Positions 1-13,149 of a stretch of DNA of 64,000 nt are shown here, in pieces (the stretch's first letter is position 1; each line of letters begins with the position of its first letter). Origin of the DNA: Phoronis australis (lineage: Eukaryota > Phoronida > Phoronidae); assembly GCA_002633005.1 (NCBI GenBank), contig NMRA01000071.1, positions 161,339 to 225,338 on the forward strand. The letters run 5' to 3'. Position numbers and translations under genes: made by a program. The notes under the pieces were generated by a model that saw only the letters and a program-made list of their open reading frames with translations, ran no database searches and was not told the DNA's origin.

Positions 1-150
1 CATGTCATTCAGTCAGTCATCATTAACTGACATCACGACAGACACAGTACATATCATTCAGTCAGTCATCATTAACTGACGTCATGACAGACACTGTACA
101 TATCATTCAGTCAGTCATCATTAACTGACATCGTGACAGACACAGGCATT
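1..150. repeat. Minisatellite, about 49-bp unit, 3 copies
   Basis: Three near-identical units containing cattcagtcagtcatcatta, with start positions near 6, 55 and 104. The array continues off the left edge of the window. Confidence 0.9.
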
Positions 151-255
151 GTCATTCACTCAATGTCACCCACCAGTCACCATGACACTACATTTTCAAC
201 ACATAACGCTTGTAGATATTTCCACTCATAATGACACTGTCATACAACAAAAATA

Positions 256-890
256 ATGGTCACACACATCTGCAACATATTTAAGTTAGTCAGTTGTCTG
301 CAGGCCTGTGTATATCATTTTAATACACACATTTGTAACATATTTAAGTTAATCAGTTGTCTGCAGGCCTGTGTATATCCCATTAAATATACACATGTAA
401 CAAATTTAAATGAATCAGTTGACCGCAGGCATGTGTATATCACTTTAATATACACAAGTGTAACAGATTTAAGTTAATCAGATGTCTACAGACCTGTGAA
501 TATCAATTTAATATACACAAGTGTAACACATTTAAGTTAATCAGATGTCTACAGACCCATGTATATCACTTTAATATACACAAGTGTAACACATTTAAGT
601 TAATCAGATGTCTACAGACCTGTGAATATCACTTTAATATACACATGTGTAACGCATTTAAGTTAATTAGTTTTCTGCAGACCTGTGTATATCAATTTAA
701 TATACACAAGTGTAAGATATTTAAGATAATCAGATGTCTGCAGACCTGTGTGTGTCACTTTAATGTACACATGTGTAACACATTTAAGTTAATCAGATGT
801 CTACACACCTGTGTATATCAATTTAATATACACATGTGTAACATATTTAAGTTAATCAGTTGTCTGCAGACCTGCGTATATCAATTTAGT
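256..890. repeat. Minisatellite, about 62-bp unit, about 10 copies
   Basis: Tandem units with core ttaagttaatcag, ctgcagacctgtgtatatca. It ends within 10 bases of the 5' splice site of the exon at 898-1281. An apparent ORF through it is repeat-derived (a cysteine-bearing repeated peptide), not a gene. Confidence 0.92.
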
Positions 891-897
891 ATCTTAC

Positions 898-1281
898 TTC
901 AGCTTCCTCCATATTTGGGTTGTTCCCATTCTCATCTTTGACAGTGACTTCTGAACTTTGACCTGTTACCATGTGGGTACCAACAATGCTGGTTATTGTA
1001 CTACACTTTAATAGCCTCACACCTTCCTCAATATCTAAACTCTGAGCACTGTTCAAGCTGATTCCTTCTATTTCCACAATACACTCTTGGCCAGAGATGT
1101 GCCCACTGTCTGCTAGGCTCAAACTCATGGTCAAATCATCACTGTCTATACTACTGACTAGCTCCCTCTCTGCAACAGCATGCGAACTAATTTCTCGTTT
1201 CATCTGGTTGCGGAAGACCCGCATTTTCTTCCGGCTGAAGCCTGGAATCAGACTTGGTAATCCTGGGCAGATCAAGCTGTA
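898..1281 (-). CDS. Probable UNC13 exon, unfamiliar linker segment
   Basis: An open frame of 128 codons runs from a possible acceptor (gggaacccag, at 1281) to a good donor (GAA/GTAAGA, at 898). Both boundaries are phase 0, matching the phase-0 end of the exon at 17227. It encodes YSLICPGLPSLIPGFSRKK, then MRVFRNQMKREISSHAVAER, followed by an acidic Ser-rich stretch ending NPNMEEAE. I do not recognise this sequence in vertebrate Munc13s. It sits where the linker before the C1 domain should be. The acceptor is weak and an alternative AG five bases inside (phase 2) exists, so the 5' boundary is uncertain. Confidence 0.55.
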
Positions 1282-1774
1282 CTGGGTTCCCATGGTGACA
1301 AGACACAGTACAGCCAATCACAAAATACTGTAAACTTTAAGGAAAATACCGCATTTACAATACCAGTGCACTTTGCCATATGCAATGCAATAGCAGACTT
1401 AATCTTAGTTTGGATGGTCACAACAGACACACAAGTGCACATCGTAATCAAGGCTCATCAACTTTGTAGACTGAAGCATTCCACTTGAAAAATAAAAATG
1501 ATGAAAAGGCAAACCATACAAGGTACATTCAATACAATCCATCATTGAGACATAGACAACCAATTGTCAATAAATCAAGTCATTAATATTAGAGCAGCAT
1601 ACTATTTGCAAATCTGCTTTATATCCATAACAATTGTGTTTATTCAGCAGCCAATCAATACTTAGCTAGTCTTAAAAGGCATATTCTAATACTACACTAT
1701 CACCAGCATACATAAAACAAATGCACATTTAGGGAAGTGTCTGTTACCATAGTTACCACACTCAGTTGACATTA

Positions 1775-2485
1775 GTGGTGGAATCAGTTTCACACGATAA
1801 ATCACAATTTAGTGTCTTAATACCTCTAGATAAATCGTGATCAGTTTCACAGGATAAATCGCAAGCAGTATCACAGGATAAATCCCAAGCAGTTTCAAAG
1901 GATAAATCACAATTTAGTATCTTAGTACTTATGGATAAATTATAATCAGTTTCAATGGATAAATCACAAGCAGTTTCACGGGATAAATCACAATTTAATA
2001 TCTTAGTACTTATGGATAAATTGTAATCAGTTCCGTGGATAAATCGCAAGCAGTTTCACAGGATAAATCACAATTTAGTATCTTAGTACCTATGGATCAT
2101 TTATCAATTTCACTGGATAAATCACAAGTAGTTTCAGGTAAATCACAATTTAGTATCATAGTACCTATGGATAAATTGTTATCAGTTTCACTGGATAAAT
2201 CACAAGCACTTTCACAGGATAAATCACAATTTAAAATCTTAGAACCTTTGAATTAATGATCAGTTTCACATGATAAATCCCAATTTAGTATCTTAGTACC
2301 CATGGATAAATTGTTCGGTTTCATTGGATAAATCACAAGCACTTTCACAGGATAAATCACAATTTAATATCTTAGTACCTTTGGATTAATGATCAGTTTC
2401 ACTGGATAAATCACAATTTAGTATCTTAGTACCTATGGATAAATTGTTATCAGTTTCACAGCATAAATCACAGAAGCAATTTCAT
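1775..2485. repeat. Compound minisatellite built from GATAAAT units
   Basis: Alternating short units (ggataaatcacaagcagttt type) and a longer unit with tttagtatcttagtaccta. Higher-order periods are irregular, around 55 to 75 bases. ORFs on both strands here are repeat artefacts. Confidence 0.88.
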
Positions 2486-5400
2486 ACAACAAATCACCAG
2501 CATGATGCAAAGGTCAAGGTAATAAGTAAAATACTATGCAGGTGTGAGACAAGATAGGTCAATAACACAAGGCTTCTTTACCCTTGTGTTATTTATATAT
2601 CAAGCCTCACCTTTTACTTGTTACATTGACCTTAACATCACATTGGTTCCTGTACCTTTGAGAATGAGCACTGTACCTCGAAACATGTCAGGAAAACTAA
2701 GTTGTGTACTATTTGGCTATTCATTAAAAGTTTGTGAGTTTAATAAAAACTGAAGTTACAAATGTTTACAACTTAGCTTACATAAACAGACTGAATAACC
2801 TTCAAAATTCAAGTTGTATAGAGACCTGGGTGACATCTGTTGCCACCCATGTAACATTGGCCGGTATCTATTGTCAAACATAATGGCCTACTTTGAGATG
2901 AGTGTGCACCAATAATTGTCAGGACCATACTTACATATTTCAATTATGTCTTCAAACAAATCTATTTCCAGTAAAAGATTTCTTTTCAATACTAAGAATG
3001 CAAAATCATTACTTGGAGAAAATATTTTCCCAAGTATGTTGCTCTGGCATCAAGTTTGTTTTCTTGTTTGTTCGCACTCTACAAGTCGGATGTTTCGTCC
3101 AATTTCCACAAAATTCACAATCAATCTCTAGTTCCAAATAAGTGGGAACCCAGTAATTTTTCGTCACGATCAGATTCAAGATGGCGGACGTGGTGGCCAT
3201 TTTGTTTTCTAACTCAGATTCAAACACTCCTAGGGACCACAATTTTTGACGTATTCGGCCGATTATTCTAGCAGACGAGTACTACGGATGTGTCATTAAT
3301 CAACCACTTCCAGTCAGAGATGGTGATAATATCATCCATTGCGTATGGGCACTTCGATGTTGGGATGGAAACGTTTCCTCTTGAAGATGGCGCATTCCTG
3401 GACAAATTGATTAGAAAATTTTCATGCGTTAGTTTCCTGCAGCTAGGTGTTATCGAGTACAGGTTTAACCGTAAGTTGTTTTCAAAATGGTGAATATGAC
3501 ACATTTTCATCAATTTTCAATTGTGCTGGGGTGCCATTTGAATGTGAAGAGGAAATGATGTGAATTTTTACATGTGGATTCTCTAATGTATACTCTTTCA
3601 AATGAACATTTTTTCCTTCAGTTATTTGACTTTCCATTTAAAAAATGCAAAATTTGAAAATTTTAAACAATTTTTTGGAATTTTGTGAAATTGATCTGTT
3701 AGCTTCAAACAGGTTTATAGAAGATGTTTTTCATTTTTCGCTATGTCTCATTTTCGAATTATTCAGGATTATCTGATGACGGTGTTCCTTTGTTGACTGA
3801 TTTTTGCTGCACTTTTGTTGGTTTACATTCTATTGAACAAGACTGTATTTCTTACTCATTTCTGACATATTCATTCATTATATGATTGTTATCACCATGC
3901 TCATCATTGTCATTGCCATCTCCATCATCGTCTTTTTCGACAATTTCGCCAAGTGTCCCTCCTCTGAGCGATTTCATTTTTTATACTTTGGTTTTGGTCG
4001 ACAGCATGGCAGGTTCACACGACACTGTATTTTCAAAATAAGGGAAACAGGTTAGCTGATTTGCAAGAAAAGGTGATTAGTTTCCTGCTAAACCTGTTGT
4101 TGAACCACTGACCACATGCTCCACAACCACTTAAGCTGTAACTTCATGCTTGAAATCCATAATTGGCCTCATATATATGCCTGTTCATGTTGACAGAATT
4201 ACTACCCTGGGACTGCAGTCAAATCCTTGTAGTGCTCAAAATCAAAATTCAAAATCATTTTCGACATTTTCCATTTTAGGCTGTGTTGACACAGTGCTTT
4301 CCCCCCCCCCCCCCCCNNNNCCCCCCCCCCCCCCACTGCTGAGGGTAGCAGTGGATACGTGGATGGCCAGTCTAGACACATCACCGCAGTAAATACAATA
4401 ACCACAACTATCAGAAGATTCATATCCAAAGAAATGCAAAATTTACCAGCTATCCAATACCAAACATCCTCTTTAAGCTATAAGCTGATGAAGAACCATG
4501 TTTACATAGAAGAACCATATCTCTCTTGTTTATTCAGACAACTATTAAATACACACAGCAGCACTCCAATGTCAGGAGTAGCAGTAGAGCCAGTAATCCA
4601 TTGATTCACACATTCAACAGATATAGGATGTCAGTACAGAGTCCTTCCCTACAACATGCTGACTGTTCAAGACCAGACTCCCCTTGTGTCATGTCGCTGA
4701 CTATGAACAGTGCTACACACTGGTCATATGCTTTTGATAGTAAAAAATATTGTATTTCATGAAAGCAAAAGTAATTAAAGTTTCAATTTTTTGTTAAATT
4801 TGACAAATTTCTGATTTGATGAGCGCTACCTAGTGCCAAAACTTGGAACTCCATTGCAAACATTTTAAGACTGTAGTGTCATTCAAGTTTTCAACAGAAA
4901 TGCACAGCATAATGCCAAGCTGACAATGCTACAAGTTAATTTGATAAAACAATTGCAAATCTTTCATAGGAGTAACTGACAAGCATTTATATATCCAAAA
5001 TTCATTCATAGACAAGATGAAGACATAAAGATACACTATCCAGATGTTTCAAATCATTATTAAGTTTAACAAGTTGTATTACATCAACATCTCTCATGAC
5101 TTACTTGGTAAATTGAACATTAAAAAGTGAACCCTAAAGTTTCAAATGAATGAAAAGTCTTACTGTCATTTCAATTGGATAGGAACCGACTAACCCAAAA
5201 CATGTTTGAATGCTTTTGTTGAAGATACACAAACCAAAAATATGATAAGAATACCTGTTAATTAGCAAACGCAAAAGTTTTGTAACATGGGTTTAGCTAA
5301 ATTTTACGTCATACAATTAGTCTGTGGCCACCGGTAATTCAAAATGTGCAAAATTCCATGGTGTGTACTGTTTAATGTCAAAGGCCAGTGGCCTACAAAT

Positions 5401-6320
5401 CAAGTAATATAGCAATGACTACTATATTGGACAGTGTTTATTACAGTTTGGTCACAGTTAATTATTTGAGGAATTTCTTTACAGTCACTGGATGTTTATG
5501 GCAGCCTTGCTGTATTGTCATTGTCATCATCATGCAGTTCTGAATCCAGTATTAACATGAACACCAAAGTTATCTTAGCCATTGGCAGCTCACCAATACG
5601 GCCATAGACAGTGGCATCTTCACTTTCACACAGGAATTTTTGAAATGCTATAATAAAATTATAAGATACATTATAAACATCAAAATATGACCATTATAAA
5701 TTAATATAAATTTCTAATAGAACATATTGTTTGAAACACAAAATAATACAACAGATTTGGTAATTTCACTATTCTTTGCACATATAAGCATGTCGTATAT
5801 TATTTTAGGTGGTCAGTGACAGTGTTGTCATCACTGACTTATCACCAGGACTTTGAGTGACAGCTTAAATGATCAATCAGAACCTAGCATTCTTGGCACA
5901 CCTTTGTTTCCAAGCTGACATTTTACCCACCAAACAAAACATTGCTGGGTAAAACTTATTGTTTGTTTGTTGACATTAGGTAAGGGGGCGGAGCTTGCAA
6001 TAGGTCAATTGTTGGAGTGGTGGTGTCCTTGTTGTGTAATAATAAGGTCTATCTGTAACATGTGATGCACAATGCTGATGCATATTCATATACCATTGGC
6101 CATAACCAATATCTTTTTATGTTTCCATATATCCACATAAAACGATGCATTTTCAAAGAAAAACATCTGATGCAATTTTAAGTACAACAGGTAAAAATTC
6201 ACAAGTCCAGAGTCAAATATGTCCCTTTCCAAGAGTGACAGAATTGGCAGTTTGGTATCAGAATTACTAGATTGCCACTGTAGTGTTTTATGGCAACTTC
6301 AATCACGTAAACCATCGATG
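2486..6320. other. Intron sequence without recognised gene
   Basis: AT-rich intron. It contains a poly-C tract broken by four unresolved bases at 4317-4320, and an aagatggcggac motif (YY1-like) at 3178-3189. No coding exon with family resemblance was seen. Confidence 0.6.
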
Positions 6321-6969
6321 AGATGAAAACGGAATCTCCTGTGATATGCGTTTCCAATCGCGCATTTACAAATTACGCAAAACTGGTTGAAAACACATCT
6401 TCACTACACATTAACAATCTTTCTTCCATTTTGTTCGTATTGTCGGAACAAAGTTCGACACTCAACAGAACATTAGTTAAAGCAACGGATGACATCAAAC
6501 CATACATTCAGAGTCGTTACTCCATTAAATCTCATGAAAATTTAATTGATGTTTTCTGCACACAAGTGTCATCCCCTCGTTACCAACCCATGTCACTTGA
6601 CACTGAGTCTTTGTTCACCAACATGCCTGTTCATGAGAACATTGCCATCAGTTTGGATAGTGTATACCATCACCCACATTTAAAGCCGCCCGAGATTTCA
6701 CCAACTTATCTGAGAGAGTTGCTGACCATCTGCACGTCTACCAAAGTACCATTTCGCCAAATAAATGGCAAATTGTTTCTACAAAGATGGTGTGCGCATA
6801 GGCTCTCGTATGGGTCACACTTTTTCGGAATTTTACACGACGTCACAAGTGAAAAAAGGGTTAGCAATGAGATCAGTGGTATTCTTATCTATGTACGATA
6901 CATGGATATTTTTGTTTATTGTGCTTTTGATGACTTGTTATCAGCGCATGATGAACTTGAGTGCCATTT

Positions 6970-7263
6970 TGTTCTAATGTTTACCCACCAGCTTCCTGTA
7001 AATGACAAAGTTACATTTCGTTCTAATGTTTACCCACCAGCTTCCTGTAAATGACAAAGTTACATTTTGTTTTAATGTTTACCCACCAGCTTCCTGTAAA
7101 TGACAAAGTTACATTTTGTTCTAATGTTTACCCACCAGCTTCCTGTAAATGACAAAGTTACATTTTGTTCTAATGTTTACCCACCAGCTTCCTGTAAATG
7201 ACAAAGTTACATTTTGTTCTAATGTTTACCCACCAGCTTCCTGTAAATGACAAAGTTACGTTT
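6970..7263. repeat. Minisatellite, 49-bp unit, 6 copies
   Basis: Very uniform units beginning gttctaatgtttacccacca. It lies inside the dead Penelope-like element, immediately after its RT part. Confidence 0.95.
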
Positions 7264-7279
7264 TTTAACAATTCTCCAT

Positions 7280-7690
7280 TTTCTACACCAGTTTATTTTT
7301 ATTTATTTATTTATTTATTATTGTGATATTTAAAATGAGGGTGGCCTCTTCAGTGATAGCACTGCTTTCCAAGAGGGCCCTCAACAAGAAAAACAGTAAT
7401 ATAATACAATGAAGTAATAAAACAACAATGAAATATACGTAACAAAGGTACAATCATGAATTAAAACAGGTTGAGAATTAAGACAATAACTAAATCACAA
7501 ACCTACTGATAAAGGTTTCTGTCTTCACGCCAAAAGCAAGTGCCCTGAGTGATATAAGGTTTCCTAAAGAGGGCATACTTGATGACGTCTCATTGGCTAT
7601 TGTTCAACTAAGAGGTAGAGGTTATAACACAACTGCTGGTGAATATTGGTTACACCAATACTTTTGTAGACCATTATATTAGTCGATTCA
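7280..7690. mobile_element. Short insert with TTTA-repeat end, probably retroelement 3' tail
   Basis: A (ttta)n run is followed by gaggg...gataGcactgctttcc and gagggccctcaac, a layout often seen at non-LTR element 3' ends in the reverse orientation. It splits the Penelope-like element. Family not identified. Confidence 0.35.
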
Positions 7691-8261
7691 TGTCCAAAAT
7701 TAATTGTCAATCCAGTGCACGTCGATAGTTGTGACCAAAAAGGTATTTTACAAATATGTTTTGACCAATAATTACCTCCAGGACAAATACACCATTAAGA
7801 AAATCATAATGGATAATGTTAAAGTTTGTAACCCCGATGATTACATTGATGTCATTATTTATTATCGGAATAGGAAGTCGTTCAACTTTGTCAAGAAAAA
7901 TAACATTTCTAAAGCGAAAGTCTGCCTCATTGCCCAAAGTAGTACTGTTTATGAGTTTGTATGTATGCCCTATGAACGAACGACTCTTCGTACAAATATC
8001 AAGCAAAGTTACTTTGGTCTAAAGGGTTGCTGTCTCCCCAATGGGCTATCTATGCATTTTCAAAATGGTGCCATCCAAGAACATTACCTGCGATGTCATG
8101 AATTTAAAATCACCCGTCAAGAAATTGTGGAAAACACGTCAATTCGGTATGTAGAGGACGATGAGCTTAAAGTATTGGAGTCCCTTTTGATTGAATTCAA
8201 GAAGACTGTTTCGAATGAGCAGCAAACAGCGACGCGCCACACGGTACCCTTGTTTGCCTGA

Positions 8262-10000
8262 CTTTCCCGTTACCCCCTACCCCCTTTCACATGTCATTCT
8301 TTGCAGTATTTCACACCTGTCGTGTCTCCCTGTGTATGCTACCATCTTATGCTCTGTGGTGGTATTATCGTGTCATTTCATTTCCACTTGAGAATGAAAC
8401 AAGTATGTTTCCAAACATCTGTGTTTTAATCATGTCTCTTGGTTAGTTGCTTTATCTGTTGAGTGTCAAACCTTGTTCCGAGGATTTGTCGTTTATTCAA
8501 CTAATTTTGCATAACACAAAATGTGCTTCCGAAGTACTGCCAAATTGCACATCGTGGACAATCAAGAATGAGTCTTCATGCATGATGTTATTGTGATTGA
8601 CAGAGTTGTCATTTTAGACATGGCCTCAGTGTCCAGGGCATTGAGTTGCTGTCTGCAATGTCAATGTTGTAGTCAGCCCCAGCATCATCAACAGTATCTT
8701 GGTCATCCAACATGCAGATGCCATGGGTGTCTTTGTGACCTCCTTGTTCTTGTTTTCTTTTTTTCATCAACTTCTAAGTTCTTGAGTCAACATCACCAAG
8801 TGTTGTTCCTCAGAGGGTTTTCATTACTATCATTATCCTCATCATTATTGTAATTGTTATTATTAGTGACTTTAACATTTTGTAGTTAGGGGAGGCACAA
8901 TAATAACCATTATAAGTCTAGTCTCTGTATTTGAGAAATATTAACAAGTGAATAAAAATCCCCAAAAAGATGCAAATCAATTTTTTTTAACCTCAAATCA
9001 CTGTGATTGTGTTAACAATCAATTATCGGTTGAACCATACATCAATGTGATCATGAGTTAACAGTGGCTCAGACGTAAACTATCTATTTAATCCATGTTT
9101 TGGCTGTAAATAACACTTGAGTGTGGTCTACCTAATCAATGATCTAATCTAAATATTTGCACTGCCAAGCCCACCAAGGCAGTACATGTCTATAACTTAA
9201 GTATAATCAAACAAACCACCATTAACAAATGAAATGACTCAAAATTTAATTGAGAGACGAATAGATATTTCCTCAGAGTTTTAATGTCTGTTCTGGTTTA
9301 AGCTATTAATACTAAGGTGTATGTACATCCATTACAACAGAAGACTTTCTGTTTTTTGTTACTTTCAGTTCTTGTTAACATCAATAACTGTTACAGACAA
9401 CCATGCGACATCAAGGGAACAGTTGATTGTCAGAGACCCCTGGTGATGGACAACATAAGGAAACAGTTAAAATGTAATGAAGGTTAATGAACGTTTAGGG
9501 AACATTACCATAGCCAGCGAACACAGCAGATGATGAAGGTTTTATGAGCAATTGAGAAACACAGGAAGTCTGCTAATTAGCTTTATTTTACATTGCAATA
9601 AACGTTTAATGACTAATATGAGGAGCACAGGAAGTCAGCATGGCCAATGTCTGCTAACAGGCAAATACTACAGACAGTTTCAAACTTGACTAATGTTTAA
9701 TTAAACCTTTTTGTACATGAAAAGTTCATGCAAATCAACCACCAGGAAATTTTGTCAGAAAACATTAAAATTTAAATCCATCTACAAAGTCTACCACCAC
9801 AAGGACTTCGCAATGTGCAATTTTTATACCCATTTAACATGGCCATAATTAATATTTCAAGGAAACCAGAGCATATTTCATTTTCAGTGCAACTTCCAAT
9901 ACATTAAAAACACCCGTTAGTGGGGATATAGGTATTAAGCAGTGACACAAGGCAGTCAGTTTAACAAAGTCCATCACAGTATGCCTTACTAAATCCAATG
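8262..10000. other. Intron sequence, nothing recognised
   Basis: AT-rich intron sequence. No exon, RNA gene, or strong repeat was seen here. Confidence 0.5.
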
Positions 10001-10004
10001 GTAC

Positions 10005-10190
10005 CGTATGCCCCATTACACTCATGGTACCATATACGGTACTAAATCTATGGTATCATAATATGCCCACTAGACCCATGGTACCAATAATATGCCCCAC
10101 TAAGCCCATGGTACCATAATATACCCCACTAAACCCATAGTACCAATAATATGCCCCACTAAACCCATGGTACCACAATATGCCTCCCAG
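10005..10190. repeat. Minisatellite, about 30-bp unit
   Basis: Imperfect units of the type ccactaaacccatggtacca with ataatatgc, about six copies. Confidence 0.85.
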
Positions 10191-10430
10191 GCAATATTCT
10201 TTACTGTCCATTATTATAAGACACTGTGGACTATAAAAATAAAATACTAGCAGTCTCACTATGGAGTAGTTTATGAAGCTCTATTGTCAGATGTGAAGCC
10301 TCACTATGGAGTAAGTTATGGAGATCTATTGTCAGGTGTGAAGCCTCAATATCAAGTACTTGTTATGAAATTCTATCATCACGTAGACACAATCAAGTAG
10401 TTGCCATCACCTCTTTTGTTGATGCCGCCA

Positions 10431-10544
10431 TGAACCGACTGCCCTCTCATGAACCGACTGTCCTCTCATGAACCGACTGCCCTCTCATGGACCGACTGCC
10501 CTCTCATGAACCGACTGCCCTCTCATGGACCAACTGCCCTCTCA
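10431..10544. repeat. Minisatellite, 19-bp unit, 6 copies
   Basis: Tandem tgaaccgactgccctctca units with minor changes. Confidence 0.9.
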
Positions 10545-11240
10545 CGCACTGGTCACTAAAATACCAGTCCATCACTAACCCAAATTAACACATACCTCTC
10601 AAGTGCTTTTAACCCATTGTTCAATCATCCATTAATAAGATGAACAATGCTGGGAATGAATAAGTTCAATAAAATAATTACATGTCAGTATGGTTGATTT
10701 CCCTTTTCATCAATATACAAGCAAGTTGACTGTGACATTATACATTTGTAACTTGTAAATCATTATTGATTACTTCCTCAGGTATGTTGTTGTCAGTCCA
10801 TTCAAGTCTTGAGAAAACTTAAAACTGGCCACATCTGTCTTTAAAGGGAACAAGGCATTACATCGTAATTGAAACCCCGATGTAGACATCTCAGAGTCGA
10901 AAACAGATTCCCACACCTTCAAAACAGCTAACCAGCCCGAAAACACAAAGCCCGACCTTTAAAACAGGAATCCCAGGATTGGATACCTGGGAACCGAAAA
11001 ACTACTCCCGCACTTTCTGTCAAACATTAATTATCTCAAGAAAATAGTACCTTTGTACCTTTAAAGTGCTTTGTGTTCATACTGCATGTATCAATTTCAC
11101 ATTTTAATAAAAAAGATAAATCTTTCTACTTTAAAATAGTTGCTGTGATATGTTGTTTTCCTATATGCAAATTTTAGACAACTTACGACTGATCTCTAAG
11201 CGCGAAAATTGTTGATTCTTAAAAACCTGTCTTACTCGTG

Positions 11241-11332
11241 CATAAGTACAGTGTTAAAGATAAGTACAGTGTTAAAGATAAGTACAGTGTTAAAGATAAG
11301 TACAGTGTTAAAGATAAGTACAGTGTTAAAGA
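11241..11332. repeat. Minisatellite, 18-bp unit, 5 copies
   Basis: Tandem ataagtacagtgttaaag units, nearly perfect. Confidence 0.95.
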
Positions 11333-11651
11333 GTGAACAATAGGAAGTGGTGTGTGCTACAGAGGTGCATGATTCACCAGATTCAAGTAGATATTTTTCA
11401 ACTGCCTTTATAAATATTTTGCAAGATGCTGGTACGCATTTTCTTTATAGATTTTGCAGGATTGGAATTTCTAATTTTTTATGTAAGCGCTTACAATTTC
11501 CATGACAGGTGGTCATTTTGTTTGGCATTTTGGGCCAGTGCCCCAGTTGAAAATGGGCTGTCTGATTGATTTCGACTTGTTTTGGATCTGGGTAAGCGTT
11601 TGCTTATAATCAGTCTCCTCTTACCGAAAAAATCAAATAGTCAATACCATA

Positions 11652-13119
11652 TACCGTATTCGCCGTAATAACCGCCCAGGGCGCTTAGAAAACTTCGTTT
11701 CAGGGGGGGCGCTTATTATAACTCAAGGCCGTTGAAACCCGGTCTCCGAAACGGGTGAAATCGGAAGCTAAGATTCATCATATTTACGCTCTGTGATGCA
11801 TCTGTAATCTATGAAAGACTTTCTGCAAAACCGTAGTGCATTGCTATCAAACTTTGCTGCTAAATTGCGACCATTTTACAGAAAATTGTACTGAAATCCC
11901 AGGCCGAAAACTCGCCGACTGAGTGCCTCGCAATCGTTGACATGGCGACTTGAATGCTTGAATATAAATACAGTTTCGACTCAAGCAAATTACCTGAAAT
12001 CCTCCTTAAGTTTTCCAAGTAGCATCCCTAAGATTTTTAAGTTCCCGTGGAGTCGGGATCACGGCAGGTTTAAGTAGAAATCTCTGCTACATCATGCCAT
12101 CTACATGTATGACCGGCAACATGAGAAAAATGTCTGGACGAACACACATGTTGTTGTCACGTGACGTTTGTTTTGAAGTTTGTCAGTGTTTGTGAGTAAG
12201 CAAGCACATGCGTGTCACCAGAGTTCATTTGCCAGAGCAGAGACCCGTGTTTTGGCTAGAGCCACACAATCTAACGAGCTAGATGTGCATTGTATCTAAA
12301 GAAATTTGCACAAGCAGTAGGCCTAAACCAGAGCGTGTTTCATTCAGGCCCATATAAGTCGCCGTGTAGCTGGATGCGTACGTAACTATCTGACAGTTGT
12401 TTTCGGTGTAAGGATGTGTAAGCATTCACTATCAGTGGTCATTTTATCGGATATTTGGCTTAAAAACACCAATTATGGTTAATCAAACAATTCATCTTAA
12501 AAATAACGCAAACATTTTTTATATTAGAAACTGTCGGAAATTAGTGCAAATATTCATTTCTTGCCAATGCTATGCTACCCGTTTCATGAATGGATAGTTC
12601 TCGACTAAAGACTTTGATGACAGGTTCATGTATTTAGCGCGTGCTTCCTGGCCACGTGCTTTTAACACTGGCCAAGCTTTTTATTAGTCTTCGATTCGCG
12701 GTTTTCACGTGTACAAAGAAATTTGGATTCCTGTTGAAATCGGGAAGTATCTACAAAGCAATCCCGTAGACAAGTACACTACTTATGTTCTGAAAGGCCA
12801 CACCATTGGTCCTGGCAAGATCAGCAGAAGTTTTGTGTTGATTTTGAGGCATGACGGAAGTTTGAAGTCTATAGTCACGGCTAAATACTGACATTGTGGC
12901 GAGGCTCCTGGTCTACAAATTCTGCGCACAATGATTATTTTCAGGACTGTCGGATATTATTGATAAATTAAAGACGTTACTGTAGAATTTTAGGACTGTA
13001 GGTAAGGCTTTTTTCGCAAGTACATGTTCATGAACTGGGCGCTTATTTTAGCAAAGTCTGAAAACACGTAGGGGGACGCTTATAGGGGCATCAGGGTGGT
13101 TATTACGGCAAATACGGTA
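11652..13119. mobile_element. DNA element with TACCGTATT...AATACGGTA inverted ends
   Basis: The left end reads TACCGTATTCGCCGTAATA and the right end is its inverted match (tattacggcaaatacggta). The next bases also mirror (ACCGCCC...GCGCTTA against GCGCTTAT...GGGTGGT). The interior carries a HIRAN-like coding relic at 12694-12930. Related terminal sequence appears near 47730-47790 and 52600-52760. No transposase was seen. The target duplication is unclear, at most TA. Confidence 0.7.
12694..12930 (+). pseudogene. HIRAN-like coding relic inside inverted-repeat element
   Basis: The frame reads IRGFHVYKEIWIPVEIGKYL, then SNPVDKYTTYVLKGHTIG and SRSFVLILRHDGSLKSIV, followed by a TGA and then HCGEAPGLQI. 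This spacing (RGFHVY, W-P-V, NPVD-Y-V, hydrophobic-G, GGS-like) matches a domain I know from many uncharacterised marine-invertebrate proteins and resembles the HIRAN DNA-end-binding fold. The usual VGH-x-PR and REP-x-NP motifs are degraded and a stop interrupts the frame, so it is probably dead. Recognition is from memory of the pattern. Confidence 0.5.
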
Positions 13120-13149
13120 AGCTACATTTTCTTATTGACAATTTTTAAC

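Larger units (their letters stand above)
6323..8261 (+). pseudogene. Decayed Penelope-like element: RT part and C-terminal part
   Basis: The first part (6323-6965) carries Penelope-like reverse transcriptase motifs: SLDTESLFTNMPVHENI, and in a second frame FYKDGVRIGSRMGHTFSEFY (6774-6833), so at least one frameshift is present near 6780. The catalytic box reads YMDIF where an intact enzyme has Tyr-x-Asp-Asp, so one Asp codon is gone. The second part (7704-8261) resembles the region with the GIY-YIG-type endonuclease, ending NGAIQEHYLRCHEFKITR and a KVLESLLI stretch, but the Tyr-Ile-Gly motif is not preserved. The two halves are separated by a 49-bp minisatellite and a TTTA-rich insert, so the copy cannot encode a working protein. 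Confidence 0.8.
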
